Assembly: GCF_030546645.1 (NCBI RefSeq)
Contig: NZ_JAUOTO010000005.1
Coordinates: 1 to 64,000 of the forward strand
From: Flavitalea plasmicola
GTDB lineage: Bacteria; Bacteroidota; Bacteroidia; Chitinophagales; Chitinophagaceae
Direction: 5' to 3'
Length of the DNA stretch: 64,000 nt
The notes under the pieces were generated by a model, which ran no database searches, was not told the origin of the DNA, and worked only from the letters and a program-made list of their open reading frames with translations. The position numbers were made by a program, and so were the translations under genes. This document shows positions 48,151-56,895 of the stretch, one piece after another (position 1 is the stretch's first letter; each line of letters starts with the position of its first letter).

Positions 48151-50816
48151 GTTACGGTATTCGTCATATAGCCGGGATCCTACAGGGCCATTTTCTGCAA
48201 TTCCGGGGGGATGACGGGATCGAGCACCTGCTGCTGGACAGCCGGCGCCTGATCTTTCCGGATACCTCGCTGTTCTTTTCGCTCAGGGGTCCCCGGAGGA
48301 CGGGGGGCTTGTTCATGGAGGAGCTGTATAAGCGGGGGGTGCGGAACTTTGTGGTGGAGGAGGGGGTGAGTGGGGAGCTGCAAGCTGCGAGCGGCGAGCT
48401 ACGAGCTACGAGTGGGGAGCGGGGAGCTGCAAGCTACAAGCTGCAAGCTGCAAGTGATGAGGTAGGAGTTGGGAGTGATGAGGTAGGAGTTGGGAGTGAT
48501 GAGGTAGGAGTTAGGAGTGATGAGGTAGGGGCTGGGGGTGGGAGCGATAAAGTTGATTTCTCGGGGGCCAATATCATTGTCGTGAAGGACACGCTGGCGG
48601 CCTTGCAGCAGCTGACGGCTTTTCATCGCCAGCAGTTTACGCTGCCGGTGATCGGCATTACGGGCAGCAACGGGAAGACGACGGTCAAGGAATGGCTGAA
48701 TCAATTATTGGAGGATGCGTACCAGATCGTGCGCAGTCCCAAAAGCTATAATTCGCAGATTGGCGTGCCGCTCAGCGTCTGGCAGCTGAATGACTCGCAT
48801 GAGCTGGCGATCTTCGAAGCGGGGATCTCGCGCCGGGGGGAAATGCAGCGGCTGGAGAAGATCATCTGCCCTACGATCGGTGTATTTACCAACATCGGGG
48901 GGGCGCATAGCGAAGGGTTTGCCAGCAGCGCGGAGAAGGCGGGAGAAAAGCTGCAGCTTTTTAATGACGCGGATATCCTGGTATATTGTAACGACCAGCC
49001 GGAGACGGTGGCGGCGGTGCACAAGTGGGTGCAGGGAGGGGCGAGCGCCCGGCCTTTTGCCTGGGGTAAAGGAGAAGATGTTGCCGTGCGGGTGGAGCAG
49101 ATGGAAAAGAAAGCCGGCTGGACGTCTGTCACGGGCCGCTACCTGGGACAGGAGCTGCTGCTGCATATTCCTTTCACCGACGATGCCTCTGTCGAGAACG
49201 TCCTGCATTGCGTTTGCGTCATGCTGATCCTGGGACGGGGCGGCGAAGACATCAACCTCCGGCTGCAGCAGCTAACGCCCATCGCCATGCGCCTGGAGCT
49301 GAAAGGCGGCATCAATCACTGCTCTATCATCAACGACAGCTATAGCGCGGACCTGACATCGCTGTCCATCGCGCTGGACTTCCTTTCCCAGCAGCGGCAG
49401 CATCCGAAACGCACGGTGATCCTCTCGGATTTCCTGGAGAGCGGCCTGGATGAAAAAACGCTCTACACGACCATCGCCCGGGCGCTGTCGCTGAAAAAGG
49501 TCGACAGGCTGGTGGGCATCGGGGAACGTATCAGCGCGTTTGCGCCGGCGATGGTGGAAGTGTTCCGGGGCGCTGCGTCGTTCTATCCGTCCGTAGAGGC
49601 GTTCAGAAAAGATGTGCACCAGCTGCATTTCCGTGACGAGACCATTCTCCTGAAAGGGGCCCGTGTCTTTGCGTTCGAGGAGATCGACCGGCTGCTGTCC
49701 GAGCAAATTCACCAGACGGTGCTGGAGATCAACCTCAACGCCATGACGAACAACCTGGGGCAATACCGTCACCGCCTGCCGCCGACCACGCGGCTGATGG
49801 CCATGGTAAAAGCCTTCTCGTACGGCAGCGGGAGCTTTGAGATCGCCAACCGGCTGCAGCGGGATGGGGTCGACTACCTGGGGGTGGCCTATGCGGATGA
49901 AGGAGTGATCCTGCGGAAATCGGGGATTCATATGCCGATCATGGTGATGAATACGGAGAACAGCTCATTCGATCTGCTGGTGGAATACAACCTGGAGCCC
50001 GTGATCTTTTCTTTTAATTTACTGAACGCTTTCGACAAGTGGCTAAAGAAAGAAGGGGTGCTTACTTTTCCCGTGCATGTGGAGCTGGAGACGGGGATGA
50101 ACAGGCTGGGCTTTTCCACGGACGGCGTAAATGATATGGACGGCCTCCTGCGTGCTTTGAAAGGGGCGAACTTCAAGATACAAAGCGTCTTCAGCCACCT
50201 GGCTGCGAGCGAGGAAGCGCAGCAAGATGACTATACGCATCTCCAGGCGGGGATCTTCCGGGCGGCGGTGGCCAGGCTGCAGGAGGCGCTGCCCTACTCA
50301 TTCCTGCGGCATATCGCCAACTCGGCGGCCATTATCCGTCATCCGGACCTGCAGCTGGATATGGTGCGGCTGGGCATCGGGCTCTATGGTGTCGACAGTG
50401 CGGACTCCCATCAGCTGGAGCTCCAGGACGTCTCAACCCTGAAGTCCACCATCGCCCAGATCAAACGGCTGAAAGAGGGGGAAACGGTGGGTTACAATCG
50501 AAGGGGTATTGCGGGAAAGGACACGGTCATTGCCACGGTCCGGATCGGGTATGCGGACGGCTATCCGCGCAGTTTGGGCAATGGGGTGGGTAAAATGTGG
50601 GTCAAAGGGAGGCTGGCACCCGTCATCGGGAGCGTCTGCATGGATATGACGATGATCGATATTTCGGGGATGGGGGACGTGCACGAGGGCGATGAGGTGG
50701 TGGTCTTTGGCAAGGAGCTCTCTGTCAATCAGTTGGCGCACTGGGCCCAGACTATTCCCTACGAGATCCTTACGGGGGTAAGCCAGCGGGTGAAGCGGGT
50801 GTATTTCGAGGAATAG
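48147..50816 (+). CDS. murF-alr: bifunctional MurF ligase / alanine racemase
   Basis: 889 residues. Residues 1-520 are UDP-MurNAc-tripeptide:D-Ala-D-Ala ligase: ATP loop VIGITGSNGKTTVKEW (Lys177) and SYNSQIGVPLSVWQL. Residues about 525-889 are alanine racemase: PLP Lys555 in MAMVKAFSYGSG, HVELETGMNRLGF, and catalytic Tyr in GETVGYNRRG with RIGYADGYPR. One enzyme makes D-Ala, the other adds D-Ala-D-Ala to the peptidoglycan precursor. The fusion is known in Bacteroidota. Unusual is an insert at about residues 77-131 in the N-terminal MurF domain, encoded by 7-bp units and a 21-bp tandem repeat (SDEVGVG four times). The flanking sequence NFVVEEGV ... FSGANIIVV rejoins cleanly. Confidence 0.95.
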   Translation: MSYGIRHIAGILQGHFLQFRGDDGIEHLLLDSRRLIFPDTSLFFSLRGPRRTGGLFMEELYKRGVRNFVVEEGVSGELQAASGELRATSGERGAASYKLQAASDEVGVGSDEVGVGSDEVGVRSDEVGAGGGSDKVDFSGANIIVVKDTLAALQQLTAFHRQQFTLPVIGITGSNGKTTVKEWLNQLLEDAYQIVRSPKSYNSQIGVPLSVWQLNDSHELAIFEAGISRRGEMQRLEKIICPTIGVFTNIGGAHSEGFASSAEKAGEKLQLFNDADILVYCNDQPETVAAVHKWVQGGASARPFAWGKGEDVAVRVEQMEKKAGWTSVTGRYLGQELLLHIPFTDDASVENVLHCVCVMLILGRGGEDINLRLQQLTPIAMRLELKGGINHCSIINDSYSADLTSLSIALDFLSQQRQHPKRTVILSDFLESGLDEKTLYTTIARALSLKKVDRLVGIGERISAFAPAMVEVFRGAASFYPSVEAFRKDVHQLHFRDETILLKGARVFAFEEIDRLLSEQIHQTVLEINLNAMTNNLGQYRHRLPPTTRLMAMVKAFSYGSGSFEIANRLQRDGVDYLGVAYADEGVILRKSGIHMPIMVMNTENSSFDLLVEYNLEPVIFSFNLLNAFDKWLKKEGVLTFPVHVELETGMNRLGFSTDGVNDMDGLLRALKGANFKIQSVFSHLAASEEAQQDDYTHLQAGIFRAAVARLQEALPYSFLRHIANSAAIIRHPDLQLDMVRLGIGLYGVDSADSHQLELQDVSTLKSTIAQIKRLKEGETVGYNRRGIAGKDTVIATVRIGYADGYPRSLGNGVGKMWVKGRLAPVIGSVCMDMTMIDISGMGDVHEGDEVVVFGKELSVNQLAHWAQTIPYEILTGVSQRVKRVYFEE
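48375..48538. repeat. 7-bp-unit repeat plus 21-bp tandem repeat inside murF-alr
   Basis: 48375-48454 consists of AGCTGCA, AGCTACG and AGCTACA units (with two degenerate units in the middle). 48455-48538 is four copies of a 21-bp unit (tgatgaggtaggagttggga plus g), itself three GAGnnnn heptamers. Together they encode the MurF insert GELQAASGELRATSGERGAA and the SDEVGVG repeats. Confidence 0.92.
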
Positions 50817-50820
50817 GATG

Positions 50821-50828
50821 TATATTTG
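50821..50828 (+). promoter_or_regulatory. -7 promoter box of lspA
   Basis: TATATTTG matches TAnnTTTG exactly, 5 bp after the murF-alr stop. It predicts a leader of about 25 nt before the GTG start of lspA. No TTG at the usual upstream distance. Confidence 0.45.
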
Positions 50829-50858
50829 TCCCTTTAGTTTAAATATAATATTGTTATC

Positions 50859-51560
50859 GTGAAGGCTAGAACCGTATTTCTCATCGTGTTGCTGATCATC
50901 GTGGCCGACCAGTCCCTGAAGGTCTGGGTCAAGACCCATATGCCCCTGAGCCATCCTCCGGAGATCTTCCGGGAGCAGGTGTCGCCCTATGACAATGGCA
51001 TCAAATTGCTGGGCAGCAAGGCGCAGATCTATTTCGTGGAGAATGAGGGCATGGCCTGGGGCTGGAAATTCGGCGGCACCTGGGGTAAGATGGCCCTCAC
51101 CCTTTTCCGTCTCGTGGCCGTCGTATTCGGCATCTATTATATACAGACGATCATCAAGAAAAAATATCATCGTGGCTTTATCATCTGTGCCGGCCTGATC
51201 TTTGCCGGCGCCCTGGGCAATCTGCTGGATAGTATGTTCTACGGCCTGATCTTCGAAGAGAGCACTTTCGACCATGTCGCCAAAATATTTCCTCCGCACG
51301 GCTATACTTCCTTCCTGCATGGCAGGGTAGTGGATATGTTGTATTTCCCGCTGGTGAAGACGCATTATCCTTCCTGGTTCCCCTTTATGGGCGGCGAGGA
51401 TTTTGAGTTCTTCAGCCCTGTCTTCAACCTGGCAGATGCATCCATTTCGGTGGGTGTGATCACGATCCTGCTGTTCCAGAAGAAGTTCTTCCACAAACCT
51501 ACCGATACGCCCGCTCCTGCGCTGGAAGAGCAGACGAAAGTGGACTCGGTACAGGCGTAA
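50859..51560 (+). CDS. lspA: lipoprotein signal peptidase (signal peptidase II)
   Basis: 233 residues, longer than the roughly 165 of E. coli but usual for Bacteroidota, which have an extra loop. Inner-membrane aspartic protease that cleaves prolipoproteins. Four membrane segments; catalytic Asp124 in ALGNLLDSMFYG and Asp193 in FNLADASISVGV, with the NEGMAWGW segment before them. Starts at GTG 50859; no ATG is available near. The C-terminal 25 residues (FHKPTDTPAPALEEQTKVDS and so on) are soluble and variable. Two fragments resembling its 3' part occur downstream, at 56384-56423 and 58921-59010. Confidence 0.95.
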   Translation: MKARTVFLIVLLIIVADQSLKVWVKTHMPLSHPPEIFREQVSPYDNGIKLLGSKAQIYFVENEGMAWGWKFGGTWGKMALTLFRLVAVVFGIYYIQTIIKKKYHRGFIICAGLIFAGALGNLLDSMFYGLIFEESTFDHVAKIFPPHGYTSFLHGRVVDMLYFPLVKTHYPSWFPFMGGEDFEFFSPVFNLADASISVGVITILLFQKKFFHKPTDTPAPALEEQTKVDSVQA

Positions 51561-51605
51561 CAGAATCTGCAACATTTTTCCCGGCGGCCTGTCAAATGTC
51601 AGTAA

Positions 51606-52187
51606 GTGGACCATAACAGCATAAACAGACAGGCGGAAAAACAACTTGTTGAAAGAATATTGCAGGGTGACAGCCGGGCATTCGAAGCTGTTATAAAAAG
51701 CACGGAGCGCCTGGTGGGACAGATAGTCGGCAGAATGATCGGGAACGCCGAGGACCGGAAAGATATCATACAGGACATTTACCTGAATACGTTCAAGCAT
51801 CTCCCGGGCTTCCGGCATGCTGCCAGGCTTTCTACCTGGATCGGCCATATTGCCTATAACACCTGCCTCAATTTTCTCGAAAAACGACGACTTATTCTTC
51901 CGGGCGAAAACTTCCTTCCGGAAGAGGAGGAAAATGCGCAGGCATCGAATGCCATTGAATCCCTTATCGCCCATAAGCAGCTGACGGCAATATTGTCGGA
52001 AAAGCTGGCGCTGCTGCCACCTGTCTACCGGACCCTCATCGTCCTGTTCCACCAGGAGGCAATGAGCTATTCGGAGATCGGGGAGATCACTTCCCTGCCG
52101 GAGGGCACCGTAAAAAGCTATTTGTTCAGGGCGAGGAAGCAGCTGAAGGAACATGTGCTGACAGCTTATAAAAAAGATGAACTATGA
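51606..52187 (+). CDS. ECF RNA polymerase sigma factor
   Basis: 193 residues from GTG 51606. Region 2 (AFEAVIKSTERLVGQIVGRM, then DRKDIIQDIYLNTFKHLPGF) and region 4 (YSEIGEITSLPEGTVKSYLF) are complete. It overlaps the anti-sigma gene by ATGA. It probably controls the block that follows up to the M1 peptidase; no FecR or SusC is involved. Confidence 0.94.
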   Translation: MDHNSINRQAEKQLVERILQGDSRAFEAVIKSTERLVGQIVGRMIGNAEDRKDIIQDIYLNTFKHLPGFRHAARLSTWIGHIAYNTCLNFLEKRRLILPGENFLPEEEENAQASNAIESLIAHKQLTAILSEKLALLPPVYRTLIVLFHQEAMSYSEIGEITSLPEGTVKSYLFRARKQLKEHVLTAYKKDEL

Positions 52188-52630
52188 ACCATCACCATCT
52201 TTCTGACACGGACATACAGGAATATGTGCTGCACAGGGAAAATTGCAGGCAGGAGGCCATCGCACACCTGGATGCATGCGATCTATGCATGAGAAAGGCG
52301 GCCAATTACAGCCTGCTGATCGAAGCGATGGCGCTTATGCCAGCAACTGCCGTGGACATGGAAACCACCGCATCGATCATGGCCCGGCTGCCTGCGGGCC
52401 GCAGGCGGAGCCGGCGGGACAGCGTATTGGTTTGCCTGCTGGCGATGGCAGGAGGGGTCATCGTCGTACCCGGCTATCTTTTCCGGAGGTCTTTCCTGCA
52501 AGTCCTGGAAAATGTCCCGGCCCTGCTGCTGTGCCTGGTAGTGGCAGCCAGCCTGGTCATCCTGCTTTTCCGTGGACGGGCATTGCTGAAACATTATCAG
52601 CGCCGGATGAAGATGCTGGAATTTTCCTGA
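52184..52630 (+). CDS. putative zinc-finger anti-sigma factor
   Basis: 148 residues. The N-terminal part has the ZAS-type motif H-x3-C-x2-C (AHLDACDLCMRKA, about residues 28-40), which in this family binds zinc and the partner sigma factor. Two membrane segments follow (LVCLLAMAGGVIVVPGYL and VPALLLCLVVAASLVILLF). Translational coupling to the sigma gene supports the role. What signal it senses is unknown. Confidence 0.8.
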   Translation: MNHHHLSDTDIQEYVLHRENCRQEAIAHLDACDLCMRKAANYSLLIEAMALMPATAVDMETTASIMARLPAGRRRSRRDSVLVCLLAMAGGVIVVPGYLFRRSFLQVLENVPALLLCLVVAASLVILLFRGRALLKHYQRRMKMLEFS

Positions 52631-52685
52631 TCTTTTTGCAACTATTTACAGCAGTAGCTGTCTGATCCTTTATACGCATAATATA

Positions 52686-53129
52686 ATGAAAAGAATAATC
52701 GCAACTTTCACGGTGTTTCTCTCTGTCGCCGCTGCATATGCCCAGGACCGTAATGAGCCGTTGATCGACAGGGGGATGATCCGGGATACATTGAATATCG
52801 GCGGTATTTTGATGGTGATGTATATCATTACCTATTTAATACTCGAGATCCTGCAACGGAACCTGGATCATCGTCTAAAAAGCAAGATCATCGAGTCCGG
52901 CACCCAGGAGGGTATCGTCAGCCGTCTGCTGGCCAATAAAAAGAGGGACAACCGGAAGGTCATATTGCAATGGATCTGTGTATTGCTCAGCATCGGGGGC
53001 GGCCTCAGCATCATCAATTTTGCCCAGCCCTTCGGACTGCATTCGATTGCTATCATGGCCTTTAGCCTGGGCGCGGGCCTGCTGGCCTACTACCTCATCT
53101 CGGGCCGTGCGGGCAAGGACGACCTGTAA
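52686..53129 (+). CDS. small membrane protein of unknown function
   Basis: 147 residues. A cleavable signal sequence (MKRIIATFTVFLSVAAAYAQ) and three membrane segments (IGGILMVMYIITYLILEIL, VILQWICVLLSIGGGLSII, IAIMAFSLGAGLLAYYLI). A charged cytoplasmic segment (RNLDHRLKSKIIESGTQEGI) separates the first and second. Not recognised. It is the third gene of the ECF block and may act with the anti-sigma factor. Confidence 0.75.
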   Translation: MKRIIATFTVFLSVAAAYAQDRNEPLIDRGMIRDTLNIGGILMVMYIITYLILEILQRNLDHRLKSKIIESGTQEGIVSRLLANKKRDNRKVILQWICVLLSIGGGLSIINFAQPFGLHSIAIMAFSLGAGLLAYYLISGRAGKDDL

Positions 53130-53143
53130 GTAAACAAGCATTT

Positions 53144-53884
53144 ATGAAACTCACCTTTTTTCTGATCGCCTTCTGCCTGGTATTCCTCCGGGTGTATTTC
53201 AAGACACCCTGGACGGGAAATGGAGATAAGAACCATGTCTCCATCACCATCAAGAGCGGTGACGATTACGAGCAGATAAAATACGCAGGGAAGATCGAAT
53301 TAAGCGAGGATGAGAGGGCCATCCGGAGCATCTCTCCCGGAGGCTACATTAAATACAGGCACAATGAGGTGAGGCTGCTGGCGGAAGGCGGGATCCAGGA
53401 GAAGATCAGCTATGAGATCCGGGACCATGGCGAGGAGCTGGATGCGGATGCGGAAGGCAGGCGGGTGGTCCGGGAAGCGCTGAGGGAGATGATCGCTTTT
53501 GGGTTCGGCGGACGTGACAGGATGATGCGCTTATATGAAAAAGGGGGCAACAGGGCATTGCTGGATGAGCTGGATCATCTGCGATCGACTGATGTCAGCC
53601 GCAGGTACCTGGACTTTGTGCTCAGCAGCCACCCGCTCCCACAGGAAGATATAAGCGCTGTCATCGCCAGGGTGGGGTCGATGGGTTCCGATGCGGACAA
53701 AGTGCATGCGCTGGGCCTGTTGATCGATGCGGACAGTATATCAACCCATAACTGGATAGGCATTCTCTCTGCTGCCGGCAAGCTGAATGCCAATGAGGAG
53801 AGGCGCCGGCTGCTGCTGCCGGCGGCTGACAAGATCCCCGGGGACAGCCTGGTAAGATCGGCTTACGAACAAGCGATTCATTAG
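53144..53884 (+). CDS. membrane-anchored protein of unknown function
   Basis: 246 residues with an N-terminal membrane anchor (FFLIAFCLVFLRVYF). The next 90 residues look beta-rich (VSITIKSGDDYEQIKYAGKI, GGYIKYRHNEVRLLAEGG), resembling short segments seen beside M56 or anti-sigma proteins (inference). The C-terminal half is helical. It ends 13 bp before the M1 peptidase gene and starts 14 bp after the gene before, so it is in the same operon. No family recognised. Confidence 0.7.
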   Translation: MKLTFFLIAFCLVFLRVYFKTPWTGNGDKNHVSITIKSGDDYEQIKYAGKIELSEDERAIRSISPGGYIKYRHNEVRLLAEGGIQEKISYEIRDHGEELDADAEGRRVVREALREMIAFGFGGRDRMMRLYEKGGNRALLDELDHLRSTDVSRRYLDFVLSSHPLPQEDISAVIARVGSMGSDADKVHALGLLIDADSISTHNWIGILSAAGKLNANEERRRLLLPAADKIPGDSLVRSAYEQAIH

Positions 53885-53897
53885 TAAAACCCATCAA

Positions 53898-56381
53898 ATG
53901 CGAACTATTATTGTCGTGCTGGCCGCGCTATGCGTCGCCGGCCTCTCCCGCCATGCCGTGGCGCAACAGGGATATTTTGGCCAGCCGGCCCTTGCGGGCT
54001 ACCGTGCGACACCCGAAAGGATCAATGACCTGGTACACACCAGGCTGGAAGTAAGTTTTGACTATAAGAAACGCTACCTCTATGGCAGGGAATGGATAAC
54101 GCTCCGGCCGCATTTTTACCAGACGGACTCCCTGCGGCTGGATGCAAAGGGAATGGACATCAAAAGGATCACTTTGCAGGAGAAAGGCGCTGATATCCCC
54201 CTGGCCTTTAGCTATGACAGCCTGACCATCGCCATTACATTGCACAGGATGTACAGGCATACGGAAAACTATACCCTCTGCATTGAATACACCGCAAAGC
54301 CGAATGAATTAAAAGGCAGGAGCAAGGGGGAAAAGGGTCTTTATTTCATCAATCCCGACAGCAGCGAGAAGGGCAAGCCTGTACAGATCTGGACGGAGGG
54401 AGAGCCGGAGAGCGCCTCCTGCTGGTTCCCGACCCTGGACCAGCCCGGCCAGAAGACAACGCAGGAGATGGTCATAACGGTGCCTTCCAAATACGTCACG
54501 CTTTCCAATGGCAGACTGGCATCACAACAGCGTAATGGGGATGGAACACGGTCCGATACCTGGAAAATGGACCAGCCGCATTCTCCTTACCTGTTCATGA
54601 TGGCAGTGGGCGATTTCAGGATCCACCGGGAATACTGGCACGGCAAGGAGGTGGCTTATTACCTGGAGCCGGACTATGCTGCCTATGCCAAAGATATTTT
54701 CGGCAATACCCCGGAGGCGATGGCGTTCTTCTCGCGGGTGCTGGGAGTGGATTTCCCCTGGAATAAATATGCCCAGGTCGTTGTGCGGGATTATGTCAGC
54801 GGTGCAATGGAAAACACTTCCGCCGCCTTGTTTGGGGAAGCCACCCAGGGTACCCGGCGGCAACTGATGGACAGGTATTATGAGGCGGGCATCGAGCATG
54901 AGCTTTTTCATCAATGGTTCGGCGACTATGTGACTGCTGAAAGCTGGAGCCATCTCACCTTGAACGAATCATTTGCCGACCTGGGCGAGATCCTTTGGCT
55001 GGAGTATAAATATGGAAAGGATGCCGCGGATGAACATGTTTATGATGGCTTACAGGGATATTGGAACAACGAGGACAATGCGTCGAAAAAACTGGTTGAA
55101 TTCAATTATAAAGAGGTCAAAGAGGTTTTCAACGGAGTGACCTACCAGAAGGGTGGGCGCATCCTGAATATGCTGCGCCACTACCTGGGCGATGAAGCAT
55201 TCTACCGGGGGCTGCATATCTATCTTACGGAGAATGCCTATAAGCCCGCGGAGGTGCCGCAACTCCGGCTGGCAATGGAAGCGGCCAGCGGCAGGGATCT
55301 TAACTGGTTCTTCGATCAATGGTATTATCGCGCCGGCCATCCCATCCTGGATATCACCTTTCGTTGGGACCAGGATGCCGGCAAAGAGGTCGTTGCCGTA
55401 CGCCAGCTGCAGGAGGGTCCGCCTTTTGTGCTGCCTGTATCCATCGATCTGTATGCCGGCGGCCATAAACAGCGCCAGCGGGTATGGGTGGTCGGTAAGG
55501 CCGACACCTTCAGCTTCCCGATGCCTTCCAGGCCTCAGCTGGTGAATTTCGATGCGGAAAGGGCGCTGGTGGCGCGGGAAAAGGATAATAAAACATTGGA
55601 GGAATATGTCTACCAATATTTTAATGCCCCTCTTTTTGCCGACCGTTCGGAGGCTGTCAAGACGGCCGCATCGCACCAGGAAGACCCGGGGGCGCAAAGC
55701 GTGATCCTTTCGGCCCTGTCGGATAAATATTCAGGCATACGGAACCTGGCCATCAGGATGCTGAACAGGGATCATGAAGATATCAGGAATGCCAATGAGC
55801 AATTACGCCATCGCGCCTTGCCGGTGCTGGCGAAGATCGCGGACGGGGATAGCAATACCCTGGTTCGGACGGCTGCCCTAATCACGCTGGCGATCCTGAA
55901 AGACCGGCGTTATTTACCTGTATTCGTCCGGGCGCTGGATGGCGGATCCTACAGCGTGCAGGGTGCGGCCATCACTGCCATTGGAGAAATAGACTCCATA
56001 GCCGCCATGAAATACGCCAAGACATTGGAGAAGGACAACCAGGGGCCGCTTACCCAGGCGATTGCGCGTGTGTATGCGAAGTACGGTGGGGAGGAACAAT
56101 GGGCATTTGTGTTTCACCGGTATGTAAATGGGCGGTTACAGGATAAGATCCATCTGATGGAGGTGTTTGCGGCCATGATCGGCCGCATTGAAAGCCCTTC
56201 CCTTGCGCAGGACGGTATCAGCGAGCTGAAGCGGATAGCCATACAATATAAGAAGGATGGCGCCGGGAGCTATGTATCCAAGTTCCTGGATGTCATCAAA
56301 GACCAGCGTGCCGCAATGAGTGACGCTGCCTCTTCCCGCGCTGCGGCGGATGCCCTGGCCGAGATTGCGGCGGCGCCATAA
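53898..56381 (+). CDS. M1 family zinc aminopeptidase with C-terminal HEAT-like repeats
   Basis: 827 residues. Signal peptide (MRTIIVVLAALCVAGLSRHA). The M1 catalytic domain has GAMENTSAALFGE at residue 302, zinc site HELFHQWFGD (His334, Glu335, His338) and the third ligand Glu357 in NESFADLGE. Upstream lies the usual beta-sandwich domain. From about residue 590 HEAT-type repeats occur (IRNLAIRMLNRDHEDI, LVRTAALITLAILKDRRYLP, SVQGAAITAIGEIDSIAA), as in ERAP1-like or TAF2-like M1 proteins. It would trim peptides in the periplasm. It is the last gene of the ECF operon. Three bases after its stop begins a fragment like the lspA 3' end. Confidence 0.93.
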   Translation: MRTIIVVLAALCVAGLSRHAVAQQGYFGQPALAGYRATPERINDLVHTRLEVSFDYKKRYLYGREWITLRPHFYQTDSLRLDAKGMDIKRITLQEKGADIPLAFSYDSLTIAITLHRMYRHTENYTLCIEYTAKPNELKGRSKGEKGLYFINPDSSEKGKPVQIWTEGEPESASCWFPTLDQPGQKTTQEMVITVPSKYVTLSNGRLASQQRNGDGTRSDTWKMDQPHSPYLFMMAVGDFRIHREYWHGKEVAYYLEPDYAAYAKDIFGNTPEAMAFFSRVLGVDFPWNKYAQVVVRDYVSGAMENTSAALFGEATQGTRRQLMDRYYEAGIEHELFHQWFGDYVTAESWSHLTLNESFADLGEILWLEYKYGKDAADEHVYDGLQGYWNNEDNASKKLVEFNYKEVKEVFNGVTYQKGGRILNMLRHYLGDEAFYRGLHIYLTENAYKPAEVPQLRLAMEAASGRDLNWFFDQWYYRAGHPILDITFRWDQDAGKEVVAVRQLQEGPPFVLPVSIDLYAGGHKQRQRVWVVGKADTFSFPMPSRPQLVNFDAERALVAREKDNKTLEEYVYQYFNAPLFADRSEAVKTAASHQEDPGAQSVILSALSDKYSGIRNLAIRMLNRDHEDIRNANEQLRHRALPVLAKIADGDSNTLVRTAALITLAILKDRRYLPVFVRALDGGSYSVQGAAITAIGEIDSIAAMKYAKTLEKDNQGPLTQAIARVYAKYGGEEQWAFVFHRYVNGRLQDKIHLMEVFAAMIGRIESPSLAQDGISELKRIAIQYKKDGAGSYVSKFLDVIKDQRAAMSDAASSRAAADALAEIAAAP

Positions 56382-56383
56382 AA

Positions 56384-56423
56384 CTGGAAGAGCAGGGCGC
56401 GGGTGGATTCGGTGCAGGCTTAG
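56384..56423 (+). pseudogene. fragment resembling the 3' end of lspA (tail)
   Basis: CTGGAAGAGCAG is identical to lspA 51522-51533. After seven or eight unrelated bases, tggattcggtgcaggcttag matches lspA tggactcggtacaggcgtaa at 16 of 20 positions, encoding VDSVQA and a stop. With the fragment at 58921 it points to a second lspA copy or a repeated 3' end. Confidence 0.6.
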
Positions 56424-56686
56424 GGAGTTTTAAGGAATTGAATTTCTCTTTCCAATTCTGCTTTCAATTCCTCAACTGTGGGAAGAATTAATTTATACTT
56501 CGAAGCGAAGATTTGTTTGCTTTCTTCCAGAATGCTATATTTTACTAATGCCTGATTTTTTTCAGCGCAAAGAACTATGCCTATGGTGGGATTATCGCCT
56601 TCTGTAGTATGCAAATCCTCGAACATGCGAACATACATATCCATCTGACCGATGTCCTGATGCGTCAGCTCATTTAATTTCAGGTC
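56420..56686 (-). pseudogene. C-terminal fragment of a DUF1016 (YhcG-type) nuclease gene
   Basis: Only about 89 codons remain. From DLKLNELTHQDIGQMDMYVR (not preceded by a start: a TAA stands at 56687-56689) the reading runs through GDNPTIGIVLCAEKNQALVK to SKQIFASKYKLILPTVEELK. This is the end of the DUF1016/YhcG family, a PDDEXK-type nuclease usually near 350 residues. The catalytic core and N-terminus are missing. An ATG at 56644 gives a 74-codon frame, but the matching sequence extends upstream of it, so I call a remnant. Composition is AT-richer than the flanks; transferred DNA. Confidence 0.85.
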
Positions 56687-56895
56687 TTATGTTGCGTAGA
56701 CGGTTATGTGGTATTCCAATAATATTGAATTGATTTTTAATTGATTATATCATATGGACGTGACATAAGGTTTAATCGTTGAGGTCGCTTTCGTCAATTG
56801 AATTTACAAGATTTCACCCGCTGGAGGTTCAGTCGCGAAAATAACTTTCTCTCAAAATCAGTTCGAATGCGAATCTCCTTGTACGTAAGTGGTTA

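Noticed and set aside
50433..52154. 573-codon open frame on the minus strand
   Set aside because: It runs antisense across the ends of murF-alr, all of lspA and most of the sigma gene, all firmly identified.
56420..56644. Intact 74-codon gene from ATG 56644
   Set aside because: Family-like sequence continues upstream of that ATG for 14 codons to a stop, so this is the end of a broken DUF1016 gene.
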